Shown here piece by piece: positions 8,539-16,749 of a stretch of 56,162 bases of DNA (position 1 is the stretch's first letter; every line of letters begins with the position of its first letter). The notes below the pieces were generated by a model, which was not told the DNA's origin, searched no databases, and saw only the letters and a list, made by a program, of their open reading frames with translations. The position numbers were made by a program, and so were the translations under genes. The stretch comes from JABHQR01 sp043812455 (GTDB lineage Archaea; Nanobdellota; Nanobdellia; Woesearchaeales; GW2011-AR9): the NCBI GenBank assembly GCA_043812455.1, contig JBDRMB010000015.1, positions 1 through 56,162 of the forward strand, written 5' to 3'.

Positions 8539-9139
8539 TTTCAACCTCTTTTGCCAAATCTTCAGGGTTCATGTTAAGTATTTGCATAATATTATGCTCA
8601 ATTTCTAACCTGTGCTCTTGACTAACTTCCCATTCTCCTTCTGGTTTTGGATACATTTCTTTAAGATATTCTAATCTTTCTGCAAGTGATACAATTTTGT
8701 TTTGGAAAACTCTATAATCAGCATAATGAACAAGAGTTTCTTCCCAAGTGAGATTCTTATTTCTTGGAATACTTACATTTTTTAATGCTAATGCAAATTC
8801 AGGAAACCCACCTTTGAAAATCTCGTACGCAACATCACCTTCATACATATCTGGATACTTTTCTATCAACTCTTTGCGCATAGCCAGTTCTTCTTCAGAA
8901 AAATCATGTTTATGAAATTTGTTTGGTTCAACAGATTTGATTGCTACCACTTTGAACAAATCATGTAGTAATGATAATCTGTCAACAAGTTCAACATTAA
9001 CATCAATACCAGCTTCCTTTACTTTCTTTGCAAGAAATACTGCAACTTTCCTGACGTTAAGACAATGTTGAAAAATATTTTCAGGTACTTTGTACTGCTT
9101 GAAGTAGTCCAAAGCTTGTTGTTCTGTTGGTAGGTTCAT
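8528..9139 (-). CDS. HD-domain phosphohydrolase
   Basis: This 203-residue protein has the metal-binding HD fold: an early His in FQHCLNVRKVA, the diagnostic HD pair in SLLHDLFKV, further His residues in KFHKHDF and a late Asp in LVHYADYRV. Members hydrolyse phosphate esters of nucleotides or similar compounds; the substrate is unknown. It lies between dnaK and the histidine phosphatase in the chaperone operon, so the two hydrolases may act on related small molecules under stress (inference). Confidence 0.85.
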   Translation of the reverse strand: MNLPTEQQALDYFKQYKVPENIFQHCLNVRKVAVFLAKKVKEAGIDVNVELVDRLSLLHDLFKVVAIKSVEPNKFHKHDFSEEELAMRKELIEKYPDMYEGDVAYEIFKGGFPEFALALKNVSIPRNKNLTWEETLVHYADYRVFQNKIVSLAERLEYLKEMYPKPEGEWEVSQEHRLEIEHNIMQILNMNPEDLAKEVENGS

Positions 9140-9175
9140 GGTTTTGAAAGGAAAAATAAAAGGTTAAAAACCTTT

Positions 9176-9481
9176 CTAATCTTTCTTCTCTGTATTGTTG
9201 CTAAAATAACTAGGCGCTTTACCTTTACAGTACTCTAGCATGGTGTTTGCTATATCTCCTGTCTTCCTGTCTTCTTTTAGTTTATCTCCTCCACGGTCAA
9301 TACTTTGTGCTATTCCAGCAGCAATTCCCGCATACAGAGCTTCTATGTTTTCACCATCTAAATTATCAACAAGATAAAGTGCAGTTACAAAATTGTCTTC
9401 TCCTAACAATCCATTAACTATTTTACCTATGTCAAGATGCTTTTTTTCTTGATCTCCGGGTCCTTTGTATTCATCACTCAT
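9176..9481 (-). CDS. Hypothetical protein in the chaperone operon
   Basis: This 101-residue soluble acidic protein is not recognised. It starts three bases after the dnaK stop and is followed by the HD hydrolase, so it is almost certainly cotranscribed with dnaK. It is mostly helical with a small-residue segment YAGIAAGIAQSID in the middle and has neither signal peptide nor membrane segment. A chaperone-related accessory role is suggested only by position. Confidence 0.8.
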   Translation of the reverse strand: MSDEYKGPGDQEKKHLDIGKIVNGLLGEDNFVTALYLVDNLDGENIEALYAGIAAGIAQSIDRGGDKLKEDRKTGDIANTMLEYCKGKAPSYFSNNTEKKD

Positions 9482-9483
9482 TT

Positions 9484-11361
9484 TTATTCCTCCTTCTTCT
9501 CTTCGAATTCAGCATCTACTACTTTTTCACCTTTCTCTTTCTTTTCCTTTTTTGGTTGTTCTTTTCCTTCAGCTTTTGCAGCCTCGGCTTGTTGAGCAGC
9601 AGCAGCTTCTTGATAGATCTTAGTTCCGATCTCTTGAACTTTCTTGTTCAACTCTTCAATCTTTTTCTCAATCTCTTCAGCTTCACTTTTCTCTTTAGCT
9701 TCTTCCAAAGCTTTCAGCTTCTCTTCAATTTCTTTTTTAGTTTTATCGTCAACCTTATCTTTATGCTCTTCAAGAACTTTTTTAGTCTGGTAGATTAAAG
9801 ATTCTGCTTTGTTATCTGCTTCGATCTTAGCTTTCTTTTTAGTATCTTCAGCTTCGTTCTTTTTAGCTTCTTCTTTCATCTTATCAATCTCCGCTGAGCT
9901 AAGAGTGGTAGAACCAGTGATCTGGATTTTCTGTTCTTTACCAGTACCTAAATCTTTAGCACTAACATTTACGATACCATTAGCGTCAATATCAAAAGTA
10001 ACTTCAATCTGTGGAACTCCTCGTGGTGCTGGAGGGATTCCTACTAAATCAAATTGACCTAAGACTTTATTATCAGCAAACATTGACCTTTCTCCTTGAC
10101 CAATCCTGATTGTTACTGCTGGTTGATTATCTGCAGCAGTACTGAACACTTGAGATTTTTTGGTAGGGATGGTAGTGTTTCTGTCAATAAGTTTAGTAAA
10201 TACTCCACCTAAAGTTTCAATACCTAAACTTAATGGTGTAACGTCAAGCAACAGAACATCTTTCACGTCACCCACAATAACTCCTGCTTGGATTGCAGCT
10301 CCGATTGCTACTGCTTCGTCAGGGTTAACAGATTTGTCACCTTCTTTACCAACTAGGCCTTTTACCATCTCTTCAACGGCAGGGATTCTGGTGGAACCGC
10401 CAACAAAAATGATCTTATCAATTTTGTTAGCGTCCAGACCAGCATCTTTTAGGGCATTTTTGGTAGGAATTTTTAGTCTTTTAATTATGTCAGCAATCAA
10501 TTCTTCAAACTTAGCTCTAGTAAGTTCTTCTTTGATATGTTTCGGACCGTTCTGGTCAGCAGTTATGAACGGAATACTAATTTCTACTTTGGTTTTGCTA
10601 GACAATTCAATCTTAGCTTTCTCAGCAGCTTCTTTTAATCTTTGAATTGCAGTAGGGTCGCTGTTTAAGTTAATCCCCGTAGATTTTTTGAAATTGTCAG
10701 TTAAATGGTCCATAACTATCTGATCAACATCATCACCACCTAACATGTTATCTCCGTTAGTAGATTTAACTTGGAAAACTCCATCACCAAGTTCTAAGAT
10801 AGAAACGTCAAAAGTACCGCCACCAAAGTCAAATACTAAAATGGTATGTTCTTTTTCTTGTTTGTCCAAACCGTATGCTAAACTTGCAGCTGTCGGTTCG
10901 TTAACTATTCTTAATACGTTAAGACCGGCAATATCTCCGGCATTTTTAGTAGCTTGTCTTTGAGAATCGTTAAAATAAGCGGGTACAGTAATAACTGCAT
11001 TGTTAACTGGTCGGCCAAGGTAAGCTTCAGCGTCTCTCTTTAATTTCTGTAAAATCATTGCAGAAATCTCTTCAGGAGTATAATCTTTACCGTCTAGTTC
11101 AATCTTTTCGTTAGTACCCATCTTTCTTTTGATAGATCTGATAGTGTGTGATGGATCAACTATTGCTTGGTTTCGTGCTATTTGTCCGACAGTAACTTCA
11201 CCGTCTCTGATGTGTACTACACTTGGGGTTGTTCTGGTACCTTCAGCGTTAGTAATAATGTTAGCTTTTCCACCTTCTAATACTGCCATTGCAGAAAAAG
11301 TGGTACCTAAATCAATACCGATAGTTGCACCGGTTACATTTTTTTTATTTTCGTCTGTCAT
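9484..11361 (-). CDS. dnaK: Molecular chaperone DnaK (Hsp70)
   Basis: This 625-residue Hsp70 has the N-terminal ATPase domain with phosphate-binding GIDLGTTFSAMAV, VITVPAYFND, IVNEPTAASLAYG, VFDFGGGTFDVS and FVGGSTRIP. The substrate-binding domain follows with LLLDVTPLSLGIET and PAPRGVPQIEVTFDIDANGI. A helical lid and an Ala/Lys/Glu-rich tail ending in repeated Glu and Lys complete it. It binds unfolded segments in an ATP cycle driven by DnaJ and reset by GrpE, both encoded here. Length and motifs match the bacterial-type family; no defect is seen. Confidence 0.98.
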   Translation of the reverse strand: MTDENKKNVTGATIGIDLGTTFSAMAVLEGGKANIITNAEGTRTTPSVVHIRDGEVTVGQIARNQAIVDPSHTIRSIKRKMGTNEKIELDGKDYTPEEISAMILQKLKRDAEAYLGRPVNNAVITVPAYFNDSQRQATKNAGDIAGLNVLRIVNEPTAASLAYGLDKQEKEHTILVFDFGGGTFDVSILELGDGVFQVKSTNGDNMLGGDDVDQIVMDHLTDNFKKSTGINLNSDPTAIQRLKEAAEKAKIELSSKTKVEISIPFITADQNGPKHIKEELTRAKFEELIADIIKRLKIPTKNALKDAGLDANKIDKIIFVGGSTRIPAVEEMVKGLVGKEGDKSVNPDEAVAIGAAIQAGVIVGDVKDVLLLDVTPLSLGIETLGGVFTKLIDRNTTIPTKKSQVFSTAADNQPAVTIRIGQGERSMFADNKVLGQFDLVGIPPAPRGVPQIEVTFDIDANGIVNVSAKDLGTGKEQKIQITGSTTLSSAEIDKMKEEAKKNEAEDTKKKAKIEADNKAESLIYQTKKVLEEHKDKVDDKTKKEIEEKLKALEEAKEKSEAEEIEKKIEELNKKVQEIGTKIYQEAAAAQQAEAAKAEGKEQPKKEKKEKGEKVVDAEFEEKKEE

Positions 11362-11418
11362 TTTGGATATTCCTCCCTGATTGTTATTTTGTTTTTACTT
11401 TTGTTAATTTTTTAGAGC

Positions 11419-11976
11419 TTATTTTTTTGTTTTATTATCATTAGGACATTTACATCCTTTACCAGAACTTAATTTTACTTTGGCATGTCTGATAACTTTC
11501 TCATTTAACATGAAACCTTTCTGAAACTCTTCTATGATTGCGTTTTCAGGTAGTTCTGAATTTTCTTTCATAAGCGCTTCATGAATGTAAGGGTCAAATT
11601 GTTGTTCTTTCTTTGCTTCGATGGTTTTGATACCATTATCTTTTAACATTGTAAACAATTGAGAATAAATCAATTCAATGCCTTTGATGAATTCTTCTTT
11701 GTTCTCAGTATTCTTTAGTGCTAATTCAAAATTGTCTAGCACTGGCAAGATCTGTAAAATCAGATCTTTGTTAGCTAACTCTTGAAATTCTTCTACACGC
11801 TTTTCTGTTTGTTTTCGATAATTTTCAAAATTGGCTTGAGTTCTTTGTAAAAGATCTCGCATTTCAGCTAAAGGGTTTTCTATCGGATCTTGGATTTGCT
11901 CAGGTTCTTGTTCAGAACTGGTTTGATCTTCTTTCTGTTCCTTTTCAACTGTTTTTTTGCTTTTTTCACTTCTCAT
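11419..11976 (-). CDS. grpE: Nucleotide exchange factor GrpE
   Basis: This 185-residue GrpE has a charged N-terminal region, a long helix (MRDLLQRTQANFENYRKQTEKR) and the conserved core LPVLDNFELAL, FDPYIHEALM and GFMLNEKVIRHAKVKLS. It releases ADP from DnaK. It is the first gene of the operon, preceded by a TATA box and a palindromic region. The C-terminus GKGCKCPNDNKTKK carries two cysteines not typical of GrpE. The start has GAGGT a few bases upstream. Confidence 0.95.
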   Translation of the reverse strand: MRSEKSKKTVEKEQKEDQTSSEQEPEQIQDPIENPLAEMRDLLQRTQANFENYRKQTEKRVEEFQELANKDLILQILPVLDNFELALKNTENKEEFIKGIELIYSQLFTMLKDNGIKTIEAKKEQQFDPYIHEALMKENSELPENAIIEEFQKGFMLNEKVIRHAKVKLSSGKGCKCPNDNKTKK

Positions 11977-12001
11977 CTTAATAACCTCAAATTATTGTTT
12001 G

Positions 12002-12050
12002 GTTGACCTTAAATCAACACAGAAGGTCTAAAATGCATCTAGTATATAAA
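12002..12050 (-). promoter_or_regulatory. Promoter and operator-like repeats of the grpE-dnaK-dnaJ operon
   Basis: Reading leftward, a TATA box (GTTTATATAC, 12042-12051) predicts a start near 12020. That site is overlapped by an inverted repeat GACCTT (12005-12010) / AAGGTC (12023-12028) and by a nested GTTGA / TCAAC pair (12003-12017). A repeat across the initiation site is where an archaeal repressor would act. The divergent winged-helix gene is the obvious candidate regulator. Confidence 0.55.
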
Positions 12051-12134
12051 CTTTTTGGGAAATGTTTAAAAACTCAAACATACTACTATCCAAATACGCC
12101 AAATTTTAAGCAATATTTTACGATGCCTAAGATT

Positions 12135-12160
12135 GATTAGATTGCCAAAATTGGCTAATC
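12135..12160 (+). promoter_or_regulatory. Inverted repeat upstream of the chaperone-linked regulator
   Basis: Arms GATTAG (12135-12140) and GCCAA (12144-12148) mirror TTGGC (12151-12155) and CTAATC (12155-12160) around a two-base centre. The repeat ends five bases before the ATG at 12166, fitting an autoregulatory operator for a dimeric winged-helix protein. It also argues that translation starts at this ATG and not at the TTG at 12133, which would lie inside the repeat. Confidence 0.55.
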
Positions 12161-12165
12161 ACAAA

Positions 12166-12561
12166 ATGGTACACAAAGTTACAATTCTGAAAATCAGAAG
12201 AAGTCATGCAGAAAACATTAACCAAGAATTACAATGGTTAGGTAATTCATTAGGTTTGTTTAGTTTACGAGATCGGAATAGTAGTTGTTTCAGGGTGTTT
12301 ATTATTTTGGTACGTAAAGCTAAAAGGAATGAAGTTATTTCTTCAGATGATATTGCAGAACGGTTGAATTTGACTCGGGGTACTGTAGTACATCATTTGA
12401 ATACTTTAATGGGTGCTGGATTAGTGATTAAGGAACAAAGTGGTTATATTCTTAGAGAAAGAGATTTGGAACGTGTAATTGTTGCCATTAAACGCGAGTT
12501 GGATGCTTCCATGCAAGATTTGATTGACGTTGCTCGTGATGTTGATCAGAAGTTGGGTTAG
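12166..12561 (+). CDS. Winged-helix transcription regulator, probable heat-shock repressor
   Basis: About 131 residues. The N-terminal half (KVTILKIRRSHAENINQELQWLGNSLGLF) is followed by a winged helix: ISSDDIAERLNLTRGTVVHHLNTLMGAGLV fits an ArsR/MarR-like recognition helix, and SGYILRERDLERV the wing. A C-terminal helix could dimerise. The gene is divergent from the grpE-dnaK operon with palindromes in the shared region, so it probably represses the chaperones and itself, by analogy with Phr/HSR1-type archaeal heat-shock repressors. That link is inferred from position. Confidence 0.8.
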   Translation: MVHKVTILKIRRSHAENINQELQWLGNSLGLFSLRDRNSSCFRVFIILVRKAKRNEVISSDDIAERLNLTRGTVVHHLNTLMGAGLVIKEQSGYILRERDLERVIVAIKRELDASMQDLIDVARDVDQKLG

Positions 12562-12633
12562 AAATAGTTTTTCTAGTGTTTAATTTTTTTTAATAGACAA
12601 TATTTAAAAATAAGCTATTAAATTATCTCTTCT

Positions 12634-13578
12634 ATGGTAGTAAATAAACTAGGTGTAACTCAAAAATTAGAAGAATTAGCTTCAGAAAATTCTCTAAACA
12701 GTTCTATCTCAGTTCTAAATCTACCTGCGATGAGATATTGCGAAAGAAGCTGTCCTGGTTGCGTAACTGGCGAAATGTCTGCAGATCCTGATAAGCGTAT
12801 GAATTATGCTGAAATTTTGGACGTTATGGATTATTTTTCAGATCATTTAGGTACAAAAATAGTTACAATTAATGGAAGAGGAGATCCTTTTCATCCTCAA
12901 GTTAAGGATGAAACTTTGCTGAAAGTTAATCATGCAGCTCTTAAACGACAAATTCCTTACGTTTTTACTTCTGGTGATAATCTTGACCAAGAAACTTGTG
13001 ATGTTCTTGCAAGTTGTGGTGCAAATGTAATGGTTAGTTTATTTGGTAATAGGTTTATTGATGAGAATTTCTTTGATGAAAAACAGTATTCTGGAAGAAA
13101 TGGTGTGGTTGCAGATAATCTTAGAAAATTAATCAGTACTTATGCACAAGGAGAGTGGCAACCAGAAGCAGGTCTTACTCGTTTAGGTATGAATTATGTT
13201 ATTACTGAAATGGATCTTGCAGATAATGGTGAAAAAGTTGCAAGATTACGTGATGCTGCTAATGAAAATGGATTATTCTTTGTCTGTAACGTTGATTTTG
13301 GTAATGATGGGCCAGAGTTGAGAAGTTTGGCTAAAAGTCTGAGTAACTTTAGCTTAGACCATAGCACTTTTGTAGATGGAGTTTGTCATATGGGTGCTGG
13401 TTCTTCTGCAACAATAGATTATGATGGGGCAATTCTTAGATGTCCTTATTTAGCAAATGAAATGAATGATGGAAATTTTTTTCAAATGTCTGAGCAAGAG
13501 CGGAGTGCATTATTTATTGGTTACATGTATGATAAAAAATTTTCTTGTGTGTTAAGAGAAAGACCTAAATCCTCTTAA
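12634..13578 (+). CDS. Radical SAM protein, SPASM-like C-terminus
   Basis: This 314-residue protein has CxxxCxxC (C36, C40, C43 in RYCERSCPGC), which binds the 4Fe-4S cluster that cleaves S-adenosylmethionine. A radical SAM barrel follows (KIVTINGRGDPFHP, PYVFTSGDNL). A C-terminal cysteine set (VCHMGAGSSATIDYDGAILRCPYL) resembles a SPASM/Twitch auxiliary cluster site. Such proteins often modify peptides or make cofactors; the substrate is unknown. A TATA element TATTTAAAAAT ends about 25 bases before the ATG, so the mRNA is likely leaderless. A related protein is encoded at 40129-41367. Confidence 0.85.
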   Translation: MVVNKLGVTQKLEELASENSLNSSISVLNLPAMRYCERSCPGCVTGEMSADPDKRMNYAEILDVMDYFSDHLGTKIVTINGRGDPFHPQVKDETLLKVNHAALKRQIPYVFTSGDNLDQETCDVLASCGANVMVSLFGNRFIDENFFDEKQYSGRNGVVADNLRKLISTYAQGEWQPEAGLTRLGMNYVITEMDLADNGEKVARLRDAANENGLFFVCNVDFGNDGPELRSLAKSLSNFSLDHSTFVDGVCHMGAGSSATIDYDGAILRCPYLANEMNDGNFFQMSEQERSALFIGYMYDKKFSCVLRERPKSS

Positions 13579-14044
13579 TCATAAACGAGAACGCTTCACT
13601 GCCAGTAACGGAAATTATTAAAACAACAAGTCCAGCAATTAATACACCAATAATTGCGGCAATCAAATAATCTCTGAACTTAAATCCGAGTAAATATGCA
13701 CCTAAAGCTCCAGAATATACTCCACTGCCTGGGAGGGGAATTCCTATTGCAATTGCCATTCCTAAAATCCCATATTTTTCAACATAAGGGTGGATTTTTT
13801 TTTGAGTTCGTTCTACAACCTTATAATAGATTTTTTCAACAAATTTAATTCGTAAAAAGAAATGCATAACGTGATTAACAAAAAGGTACAAAATTGGTGC
13901 TAAAGCAATGTTTACCATGGTGCAAATGATAAATACCTGGGCAATAGTAAAATCAGTATTAAAAATTCCGTAAGGAATAGATGCCCTTAGTTCAAGAAAA
14001 GGTAATATTGTTAGAACAATTAGGATTAGGAAATCTTTTAACAT
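13565..14044 (-). CDS. Small multidrug export-like membrane protein (COG2426)
   Basis: This 159-residue protein has four to five hydrophobic segments and the family signatures LPFLELRASIPYGI near the N-terminus and IAIGIPLPGSGVYSGALGAYLLG in the middle, as in the Sm_multidrug_ex family. The function of that family is not firmly known. Its start lies inside the end of the upstream nuclease gene in another frame (53-base overlap), and its 3' end overlaps the converging radical SAM gene by 14 bases. Confidence 0.85.
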   Translation of the reverse strand: MLKDFLILIVLTILPFLELRASIPYGIFNTDFTIAQVFIICTMVNIALAPILYLFVNHVMHFFLRIKFVEKIYYKVVERTQKKIHPYVEKYGILGMAIAIGIPLPGSGVYSGALGAYLLGFKFRDYLIAAIIGVLIAGLVVLIISVTGSEAFSFMIKRI

Positions 14045-15272
14045 TTTTTATATTTTCTAATTTATTACATAAATCTGTTTGATTTTTTCTTTTTAGAAGT
14101 CTTTTAATTTGATGTTGGTTTAAAATCTTTGTGTTTTTTGTTTCTAAGTTCCTATGCTTAAACATACACCAAAATTCTAGTTTATTACAGTGTGGCTTAT
14201 AATTTTTAATATCTTGATCAATACTTTTACAAAAAGCATTAAGTTTAGCATCTATTATTTTGTCAATGATCAATGAATTATCTTTCAGAACAACTATATC
14301 AGGTATTTTTCTATTGTTCAGTGTTGGTTTTATCAATACATTTTTGTATAATCTTTTACAAGTCTCTATCACTAAATTTTCCCATTCTTCCCATCGCTCA
14401 TCGTTATAACCATAGTGTGGTTCATGACCTAATTTTTTCAGAAACGAGTTATATCCATCAAAGTGTCGATATATTGCAGCCAAAAGTCTTGGATTCTTGT
14501 AGCTAAGCTCTCTAATTGTTGGTGGTTCATGTCTTCCTCTCATGAATTCATTAAATTTGTTAACACATTTTTCTGGTCCCCAATTGAGGGTATTTAAGGG
14601 AAGATTTAGTTCCTTTAGAAATTTATTATATTTACCGTAGTTAAGAAGAATTCCTCCAAGAAGTCCATAATTAATTTTTCTAAGTTCTTCAGAAGTTGGA
14701 ACTTTATTGATAGTACTAGTAATTTTTAAAAATTCATTCTTACATGATTTTTTATTCCATTTGATCTCGAAATTTGGTTTTAATCCTTGTTCATTTAGAA
14801 AATTGGAGTATGTTCCCCATTTTCTTCTGATAGCTTTGTGTAAACCAGTGCAAACATTGAGATCTTTTTGTGTAGGAACTTTATCTATCTTAATCTCATT
14901 AAATCTATTAATACAATCCCTTTTAGTCCATCTTTTGATGTTTTGTTTGATGTTTAAGTTGCTAAGAAAATTATTGTAAGTCTGCCATTCTCTGCTTATG
15001 GCATCTAACATTCCAGAATGATTTTTCTTTAAATCATTATATCTTGGAGTTCTGCATAAATCTAATTTAATTTTATAGAATGTTTTAATTATAGTTTCTT
15101 TTTTCCATTTAGAAATTTTTTCTTTTTTAAGATTAAGTTTTCTAGATTGATTTTTGATAGATTCTTTTGTTCTTCCTAGCGTTTTAGCAATATTATTAGC
15201 AGTAAGTTGGGAATATTTATCAACAAGAAAATTAATTTCCTCTTTACTCCATTTTTTATGAGCATGGGGCAT
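13992..15272 (-). CDS. Orphan homing-type endonuclease: Myb-like HTH, HNH-associated repeats, PD-(D/E)XK-like domain
   Basis: 426 residues. The first ~50 form a Myb/SANT-like helix-turn-helix (KWSKEEINFLVDKYSQ...ANNIAKTLGRTKESI). Four ~55-residue repeats follow, each with a W-x-K/P-E/C start, a P-T-x-x-[DE]-L centre and a YxxFLxxL end, like the homing-endonuclease-associated repeat. The C-terminal ~130 residues contain KIPDIVVL...IIDKIIDAKL, fitting the P-D...D-x-K core of restriction-like nucleases. A site-specific DNA cutter is likely. It is not inside another gene. Lys/Asn-rich AT-heavy codons suggest recent transfer. Its last 53 bases overlap the start of the next gene. Confidence 0.7.
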   Translation of the reverse strand: MPHAHKKWSKEEINFLVDKYSQLTANNIAKTLGRTKESIKNQSRKLNLKKEKISKWKKETIIKTFYKIKLDLCRTPRYNDLKKNHSGMLDAISREWQTYNNFLSNLNIKQNIKRWTKRDCINRFNEIKIDKVPTQKDLNVCTGLHKAIRRKWGTYSNFLNEQGLKPNFEIKWNKKSCKNEFLKITSTINKVPTSEELRKINYGLLGGILLNYGKYNKFLKELNLPLNTLNWGPEKCVNKFNEFMRGRHEPPTIRELSYKNPRLLAAIYRHFDGYNSFLKKLGHEPHYGYNDERWEEWENLVIETCKRLYKNVLIKPTLNNRKIPDIVVLKDNSLIIDKIIDAKLNAFCKSIDQDIKNYKPHCNKLEFWCMFKHRNLETKNTKILNQHQIKRLLKRKNQTDLCNKLENIKNVKRFPNPNCSNNITFS

Positions 15273-15364
15273 AATTGTATTATAAAAAAGGTCATTTAAA
15301 TAGTTTTTCGGAACTTGACCAGTGGGTGTGTGGTCATTTATTAAGAAAAACAGAAATTAAGGAA

Positions 15365-15487
15365 CTAAACTTTTATCCTTCCGTGGCAATATGGGCAATA
15401 AATCCCTTTTAACCCGGTAAAGATCAAACTCACGAATTTGTTCCTACAATGAGGACAATCCAGATGTTTTTGTGGAATTTTAATCAC
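15365..15487 (-). CDS. Small zinc-ribbon protein
   Basis: This 40-residue frame starts with GTG and carries two CxxC pairs (LDCPHCRNKF and IYCPYCHGRIKV) in a zinc-ribbon arrangement. It begins 21 bases after the stop of the upstream 85-residue gene on the same strand, so the two may be cotranscribed. The GTG start is the only one that keeps both Cys pairs. Single-ribbon proteins this small are common in archaea as nucleic-acid or protein-binding accessories; the actual role is unknown. Confidence 0.65.
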   Translation of the reverse strand: MIKIPQKHLDCPHCRNKFVSLIFTGLKGIYCPYCHGRIKV

Positions 15488-15508
15488 CTATTTTTTTGTT
15501 TGAAATGT

Positions 15509-15766
15509 TTAACGTAAGTGGTCATACCTATCTGCTAAAGCCTTAAGATAGTTAGGATCTTCAGGAGCTAATCTTAACCTGTCTGGTGTATCTTTAATAG
15601 TATAACTACCACTTTCAAGATGTTGTCCTATTGGTTGACCTTCTATATTACAATCAATCATTCCTACATACATACTACCACTAGTAGTAGCATCACCAAA
15701 AACTTCAGCTGCAAGTTGTGCCGCAAAATCTTCTTTTTCTTCTTGTCTTAAATATCTGTTATTCAT
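15509..15766 (-). CDS. Hypothetical protein
   Basis: This 85-residue soluble protein starts MNNRYLRQEEKEDFAAQ. I chose the ATG at 15766 because the 20 codons before it look like untranslated AT-rich sequence with a promoter-like ATATAA. No known motif is visible. The product is acidic with a Gly/Ser turn (DATTSGSMYVGMID). It lies between the zinc-ribbon gene and the divergent RNase HIII-like gene. Confidence 0.6.
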   Translation of the reverse strand: MNNRYLRQEEKEDFAAQLAAEVFGDATTSGSMYVGMIDCNIEGQPIGQHLESGSYTIKDTPDRLRLAPEDPNYLKALADRYDHLR

Positions 15767-15850
15767 TTTCGTTTTTATCTGCAGGTATATGTTATATATA
15801 AATATTTCCGTGATTTCTTTTATCATAACTGCAATATGTGTTTCAGAAAC

Positions 15851-15858
15851 ATTTAAAT
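15851..15858 (+). promoter_or_regulatory. TATA box for the RNase HIII-like gene
   Basis: ATTTAAAT is centred 28 bases before the ATG at 15883. This spacing indicates a leaderless transcript and supports that start over the upstream in-frame ATG, which would precede the promoter. Confidence 0.6.
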
Positions 15859-15882
15859 TGCTTAAATTTGTTCTTTTATGTT

Positions 15883-16710
15883 ATGGTAGTATTTGAAGGG
15901 GTGGAAAGTGAAGAGTTAGCTAATTTCTTGAGAAAAAGAAAATTCAGTCCTTTAGACATTAAAACTATTCATGAACAATTAAGATACAGTAAAGGTATCA
16001 AGAAGAAAGTTCTTTTGATTCTATATAATTCTGGCAAACTCTTGTTACAAGGCGATGCTGATGCTATTGAACTTACGGCAGAACAGTTGCGTGGTGCAGG
16101 TATCGGTAAAGAAGTCAAACAAATCAAGTTCAGGAAAGAATTAGGTTGGGTAATTGGTAGTGATGAATCTTTAAAAGGCGATACTTTCGGCGGTTTAGTT
16201 GTAGCTGCAGTGAAAGCTGATGATATGGTGCGAAAAGAATTGATTGCATTAGGGGTGGCAGATAGTAAAGTTCTCAATGATAAAGAGATTATTCAAATGG
16301 CAGAAAAAGTAAAAAGATTAGTACAGTGTGAGATAATTAACTTAACTCCAGAAGAATATAATCATAAAGACAATGAAGGAGTTACAAAATTAATGAACAA
16401 ATTGCATAAAAATGTTGCTAAGTATCTCAAACCGGGAACTCATGTTGTTGATAAATATCCTGGCTGCAGTGTTGGTGACATTATGGAAACAAAAGCTGAA
16501 AGTAAATTTGTGGAAGTGGCAGCAGCTTCCGTCTTGGCAAGAGCAACGGCATTACAACAGTTAAATTATTTGAGTAAGAAAGCTGGGTTTGCAATTCCGA
16601 AAGGTTCGACTCATGTGAAATGGGCACTTGAGGAGCTTAAAGAGAAAGGTTTGAACCCACGCGAGTTTGTCAAGTTGCATTTCAAAAATGTTGAAGAGTT
16701 TTTTGGGTGA
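15883..16710 (+). CDS. rnhC: RNase HIII-like ribonuclease
   Basis: About 275 residues. RNase HII/HIII cleave RNA in RNA:DNA hybrids. The catalytic segment GSDESLKGDTFGGLVVAAV matches the RNase HIII form of the DE..KGD motif. Further acidic residues lie in GVADSKVLND and THVVDKYPG, and the closing motif is KAESKFVEVAAASVLARA. About 85 residues before the motif fit the TBP-like N-terminal domain of RNase HIII, absent from RNase HII. A canonical RNase HII is encoded at 51165-51833, so this genome has two type 2 enzymes. Archaea usually have HII; HIII is best known in bacteria such as Firmicutes. Confidence 0.85.
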   Translation: MVVFEGVESEELANFLRKRKFSPLDIKTIHEQLRYSKGIKKKVLLILYNSGKLLLQGDADAIELTAEQLRGAGIGKEVKQIKFRKELGWVIGSDESLKGDTFGGLVVAAVKADDMVRKELIALGVADSKVLNDKEIIQMAEKVKRLVQCEIINLTPEEYNHKDNEGVTKLMNKLHKNVAKYLKPGTHVVDKYPGCSVGDIMETKAESKFVEVAAASVLARATALQQLNYLSKKAGFAIPKGSTHVKWALEELKEKGLNPREFVKLHFKNVEEFFG

Positions 16711-16749
16711 AGTTATTTTCTTCCCTGTTTGACTATTTTATGTGTCATT

